Part shown: one piece after another, positions 61,510 to 64,000 of the stretch
Position numbering within the stretch: the first letter of the stretch is position 1
Layout: each line of letters begins with the position of its first letter
Assembly (NCBI GenBank): GCA_024233345.1
Contig: JACKPT010000016.1
Coordinates: 13,000-76,999 of the forward strand
DNA: 64,000 nt
From: Verrucomicrobiota bacterium
GTDB taxonomy: Bacteria; Verrucomicrobiota; Kiritimatiellia; CAIVKH01
Direction of reading: 5' to 3'
Program-made: the position numbers and the translations under genes
The notes under the pieces: generated by a model
What the model saw: the letters and a program-made list of their open reading frames with translations, nothing else
What the model was told of the DNA's origin: nothing
Database searches by the model: none

Positions 61510-62463
61510 TCAGCCGGGCTCGTGGTAGACACTGGTGTAAAAGGGGAAACGGTTGGCAGGCATGGTTTTCCGCCGGTGTTTCCACCGCTTATACATCCAG
61601 CACCAGTATTCCGGGTGGGCGCGGATCACTGTTTCCATGTGGTGATTGAGTCGTTGCGTCAGGGTGACGGCAGCGTTTTCTCCTGTACCCAGGTCGTCGG
61701 GCAGGTCGAGATAGAGGGGGGGGGTCGTGTGATATCGCCCCTCGGCATCGGCAATGCAACAGGTCATGAAAATGGGCGCCCGGGTCTTGAGGGCGAGGGC
61801 GGCGGGAACAATCGAGGTGGTGGCGGGAATGCCGAAAAAATCAACAAAAGCCCCACCCTCATTAGGCGCGGTATTCTGGTCCATCACCAAGGCTATCTTT
61901 TCCCCGTCCCTCAACACCTTGAGAATCCCCCTGGCTGCGCCTTTGCGGGGAATAATTTTTTGTCCGAGTTTTTCCCGGTGGCGAATGAAGAGGCGGTCCA
62001 CGGATGGGTTCTTGAGAGGATTGGCCACACTGGCGAGGGGAAGCCCCCTGGCCTGAAACGCCATGCCCAGCACTTCCCAGTTGCCGAGATGAAGGGTGAG
62101 ACAAACCCGGGGGCCAGCCTCATAGATCCCATTCACATCGGGGGCCAGATCGACCCAGGTCTCCATGCGCTCGCGGGTATCGCGTGAAAACCAGAAGGTA
62201 TCCAACAGCATCAGGGCAAACGATTGATAACTGCGGCGCAGGATGCGGTTGCGTTCTTCGGTCGGGCACTCCGTGCCAAACACCACCTCGAGGTTGGCCT
62301 CGGCAATGCGGCGGAGTTTGGGGGAGACCATCAGGGCCAGTCTACCCAACCCCCGGGATAATGCGACAATCCAGGGCCGGGGAAGACGGGGAAGAATGGC
62401 GAATCCGGCCCGCACCGCGAGCCATTCCAGTTTCTCTCTGATTGGATGGCGAGACGAGGACAT
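61510..62463 (-). CDS. LpxL/HtrB-family lipid A acyltransferase
   Basis: A 317-residue membrane-associated acyltransferase. The catalytic H-x4-E lies in LTLHLGNWEVLG, followed by the substrate loop GIL..LRDGEKIALVMDQNTAPNEGGAFVDFFGIPATTSIVPAALALKTRAP and the C-terminal RLNHHMETVIRAHPEYWCWMYKRWKHR. It adds secondary acyl chains to a lipid A precursor, which supports an outer membrane. The start at MSSSRHPIREK was chosen; the longer frame upstream reads through a repeat region. Confidence 0.88.
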   Translation of the reverse strand: MSSSRHPIREKLEWLAVRAGFAILPRLPRPWIVALSRGLGRLALMVSPKLRRIAEANLEVVFGTECPTEERNRILRRSYQSFALMLLDTFWFSRDTRERMETWVDLAPDVNGIYEAGPRVCLTLHLGNWEVLGMAFQARGLPLASVANPLKNPSVDRLFIRHREKLGQKIIPRKGAARGILKVLRDGEKIALVMDQNTAPNEGGAFVDFFGIPATTSIVPAALALKTRAPIFMTCCIADAEGRYHTTPPLYLDLPDDLGTGENAAVTLTQRLNHHMETVIRAHPEYWCWMYKRWKHRRKTMPANRFPFYTSVYHEPG

Positions 62464-62486
62464 GCGTGCGGTTGAGGGGGGGAGGG

Positions 62487-62594
62487 TTTCAGGTTTCAGG
62501 TGTCGGGTTTCAGAATACAGGTTGGAGGGGTCCGCGTGGGCACAGGTAGCGGACAAGGTGGGGGCGAATCTGACACCTGAAACCTGACACCTGA
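62487..62594. repeat. Inverted TCAGGTTTCAGGTGTC repeats upstream of the LpxL-like gene
   Basis: The left arm (62487-62513) holds TTTCAGGTTTCAGGTGTCGG; the right arm (62570-62594) holds its complement CTGACACCTGAAACCTGAC followed by ACCTGA. Each arm is itself built from short TCAGGT-type tandem units, separated by 56 bp. A related fragment, GTCAGGTGTCGGGTGTC, lies upstream of mogA (about 12381-12397). Confidence 0.75.
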
Positions 62595-62645
62595 CTCCTC
62601 ACATTGAACATTGGAACGGCGGTTGCTGACCAACCAGAGAATAAC

Positions 62646-62721
62646 TGGTGAGCCGGGTGGGACTCGAACCCACGACCACAGGCTTAAAAGGCCCGTGCTC
62701 TACCGACTGAGCTACCGGCCC
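62646..62721 (-). tRNA. tRNA-Lys (anticodon TTT)
   Basis: Complete cloverleaf on the minus strand with encoded CCA. Acceptor GGGCCGG/CCGGCTC, D stem GCTC/GAGC, anticodon stem CGGGC/GCCTG around loop CTTTTAA, and T arm GTGGG-TTCGAGT-CCCAC. Confidence 0.97.
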
Positions 62722-62860
62722 GCCGAAGGGTTACAGGATATAAGGGACCGACGGAGAAATGTCAAACTTCGGAAGGTGGAGATTGTTGCGGCGAGGGCGG
62801 AGCTGCCCCCGCAGCGGGTAAACCATTGCAATTTCCACACAGAGAGGGAACAGTGAACGC

Positions 62861-63670
62861 GTGACGTGGCATGATCAATACCAGATGGAGCGACCGAGTT
62901 TGCGCCAGGCACCTTTGACCCGGGGATTCCTGATCACCGGGGTGGTGGTGTATCTGCTGCAGGTTTTCTTTATCTCAGTCCTCCGGTCGGGATGGTTTGA
63001 TCTTACGTTTGGACTGAGTGTCGCGGGGATTCAATTGGGCCACCTCTGGCAGTTGGTTTCCTACATGTTTTTGCACGGGAGCCCGATGCATCTCCTGTTG
63101 AACGGGATCGCCCTGTTTTTCTTCGGACCGGAACTGGAACGCTTCATGGGGCGGACTCGATATGCCACGGTCTTTTTTCTGTGTGGTATTCTCGGTGGGC
63201 TGGGGTGGTTTCTGATGACCTACCCGACCGAGGGGCTTTGCGTGGGCATGTCCGGTGCCATTTTTGGCTTGTTGGGAGCGTTTGCCGCTCTGTTTCCGAA
63301 TCGTGAGGTTGTTTTGCTTTTGTTCTTTGTGATCCCGGTGCGGATGAAGGCCTGGGTCATGGTTGCGGGCCTGGGTGCGTTCCAACTCCTGATGACCCTG
63401 AATCCCAGTCATGGCGGCATCGCCTATTCCGCGCATCTGGCCGGGGGGCTTGCCGGTTATCTGTACGCCATGACTTTGTTGAATGAACCCCCTGCCTGGG
63501 TCCGGTCGATCATGGGGGCGGCGCATCGTCGTACCGGGGTGGCCACCCGGTCCCCGGCGACCCCGGAAGCCGAGATCAACCGCATCCTCGACAAAATTGC
63601 CAGCCAGGGAATTCATACCCTGACCGCAAAGGAACGGGATCAGCTGCGGAATGCCGGGCGGAAGCGATGA
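62861..63670 (+). CDS. Rhomboid family intramembrane serine protease
   Basis: A 269-residue protein with six helices. The catalytic Ser is in CVGMSGAIFGLLGA, and the catalytic His in YSAHLAGGLAGYL. The conserved FLHGSPMHLLLNGIALFFFGPELER loop is also present. A soluble C-terminal tail (ATPEAEINRILDKIASQGIHTLTAKERDQL) matches the zinc-free tail common in Verrucomicrobiota rhomboids. The start is GTG 62861 with GAGGGA upstream; ATG 62885 is an alternative. Confidence 0.92.
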   Translation: MTWHDQYQMERPSLRQAPLTRGFLITGVVVYLLQVFFISVLRSGWFDLTFGLSVAGIQLGHLWQLVSYMFLHGSPMHLLLNGIALFFFGPELERFMGRTRYATVFFLCGILGGLGWFLMTYPTEGLCVGMSGAIFGLLGAFAALFPNREVVLLLFFVIPVRMKAWVMVAGLGAFQLLMTLNPSHGGIAYSAHLAGGLAGYLYAMTLLNEPPAWVRSIMGAAHRRTGVATRSPATPEAEINRILDKIASQGIHTLTAKERDQLRNAGRKR

Positions 63671-63721
63671 TCCCAGCAAGCTGGGGCCATCCGGTTGCCC
63701 TCAGCACATCGCAACCGGGCC

Positions 63722-64000
63722 TCACCGGATGCGCGCAAGCAGTTCTTCCAGGCTGCCGAGCATCGGCACCCCACAGGCCTGGAGCTTGGACAGGGACTGA
63801 TTCCCGGCCGCGATCAACGTTACCTGAACTCCCATCCTGGCTGCAACTTCGACATCGTGGGTAGTGTCACCGACCAGGAGAACCGACCTGGGATCGAGGC
63901 CAAGCCGTTCCATCAAGGCAAGCCCTTGTCCTGATTTATCCGCAGCATAGTGGTCGGAAAGGCCGAGTATGTGGTCGAAGAAATCGGAGACCCGATGGAA
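63722..64000 (-). CDS. HAD-family phosphatase (Gph-like), 5' end missing
   Basis: The C-terminal 92 residues of a HAD hydrolase that continues past the right edge. Visible are FFDHILGLSDHYAADKSGQGLALMERLGLDPRSVLLVGDTTHDVEVAARMGVQV, which carry the motif III Lys and motif IV GDTTHD, followed by the helical end. The pattern suits phosphoglycolate phosphatase-like enzymes. Confidence 0.85.
   Translation of the reverse strand, partial: FHRVSDFFDHILGLSDHYAADKSGQGLALMERLGLDPRSVLLVGDTTHDVEVAARMGVQVTLIAAGNQSLSKLQACGVPMLGSLEELLARIR

Overview
The window looks like chromosomal DNA of a high-GC, Gram-negative bacterium of the PVC group, most likely Verrucomicrobiota or Kiritimatiellota. Supporting signs are a Planctomycete/Verrucomicrobia-style microcompartment operon, secreted proteins ending in the short beta-rich C-terminal module common in Verrucomicrobiota, a four-helix-bundle 'suffix' protein, outer-membrane and lipid A type enzymes, and palindromic TTTCCAA-N2-TTGGAAA leader repeats. 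This placement is an inference from gene content. No rRNA, CRISPR array or complete insertion sequence was seen.

Layout. 1-13 kb: a sensor kinase with two envelope proteins, then housekeeping and nucleotide genes (SRAP peptidase, class I amidotransferase, guaB, pyrE, a HIT protein, a QueD-like protein, a HugZ-like protein), leuB and asd, tRNA-Ala(CGC), a four-helix-bundle/zinc-finger protein flanked by direct repeats, and mogA. 13-22.5 kb: the standout region, a minus-strand operon-like cluster. It combines a bacterial microcompartment (BMC: two BMC-T, one BMC-H, three BMC-P shell proteins), an RpiB-DeoC fusion and a CoA-acylating aldehyde dehydrogenase with the nucleoside enzymes phosphopentomutase, pyrimidine-nucleoside phosphorylase and purine-nucleoside phosphorylase. 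22.6-32.3 kb: a PpiD/SurA-like chaperone, a DsrE-like protein, an unknown protein, a membrane pyrophosphatase, an epimerase, a secreted protein, and a TPP-riboswitch-controlled thiamine uptake operon (PnuC/PnuT family plus an outer-membrane barrel). 32.5-45 kb: a large secreted GH13 amylase, an RNA methyltransferase, malate dehydrogenase, 2-oxoacid dehydrogenase E1alpha/E1beta/E2, and a hypE-flavoprotein-ApbE-like-methyltransferase run. 45-64 kb: a two-domain acyltransferase, an orphan winged-helix regulator, a TAXI-type TRAP transporter, an AI-2E family permease, HAD, esterase, GH172, YfhO, methyltransferase, GT2 and LpxL-like genes, tRNA-Lys(TTT), a rhomboid protease and a partial HAD phosphatase.

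How the BMC cluster would work (inference from families): PunA and the pyrimidine phosphorylase split (deoxy)nucleosides to (deoxy)ribose-1-phosphate. DeoB converts this to the 5-phosphate. The DeoC half cleaves deoxyribose-5-phosphate to glyceraldehyde-3-phosphate and acetaldehyde. The aldehyde dehydrogenase oxidises the toxic, volatile acetaldehyde to acetyl-CoA inside a shell, and the RpiB half would handle ribose-5-phosphate. This fits the bioinformatically proposed 'sugar phosphate utilising' class of BMC, here joined to a complete nucleoside-salvage front end. The window shows no PduL/Pta-type phosphotransacylase or alcohol dehydrogenase.
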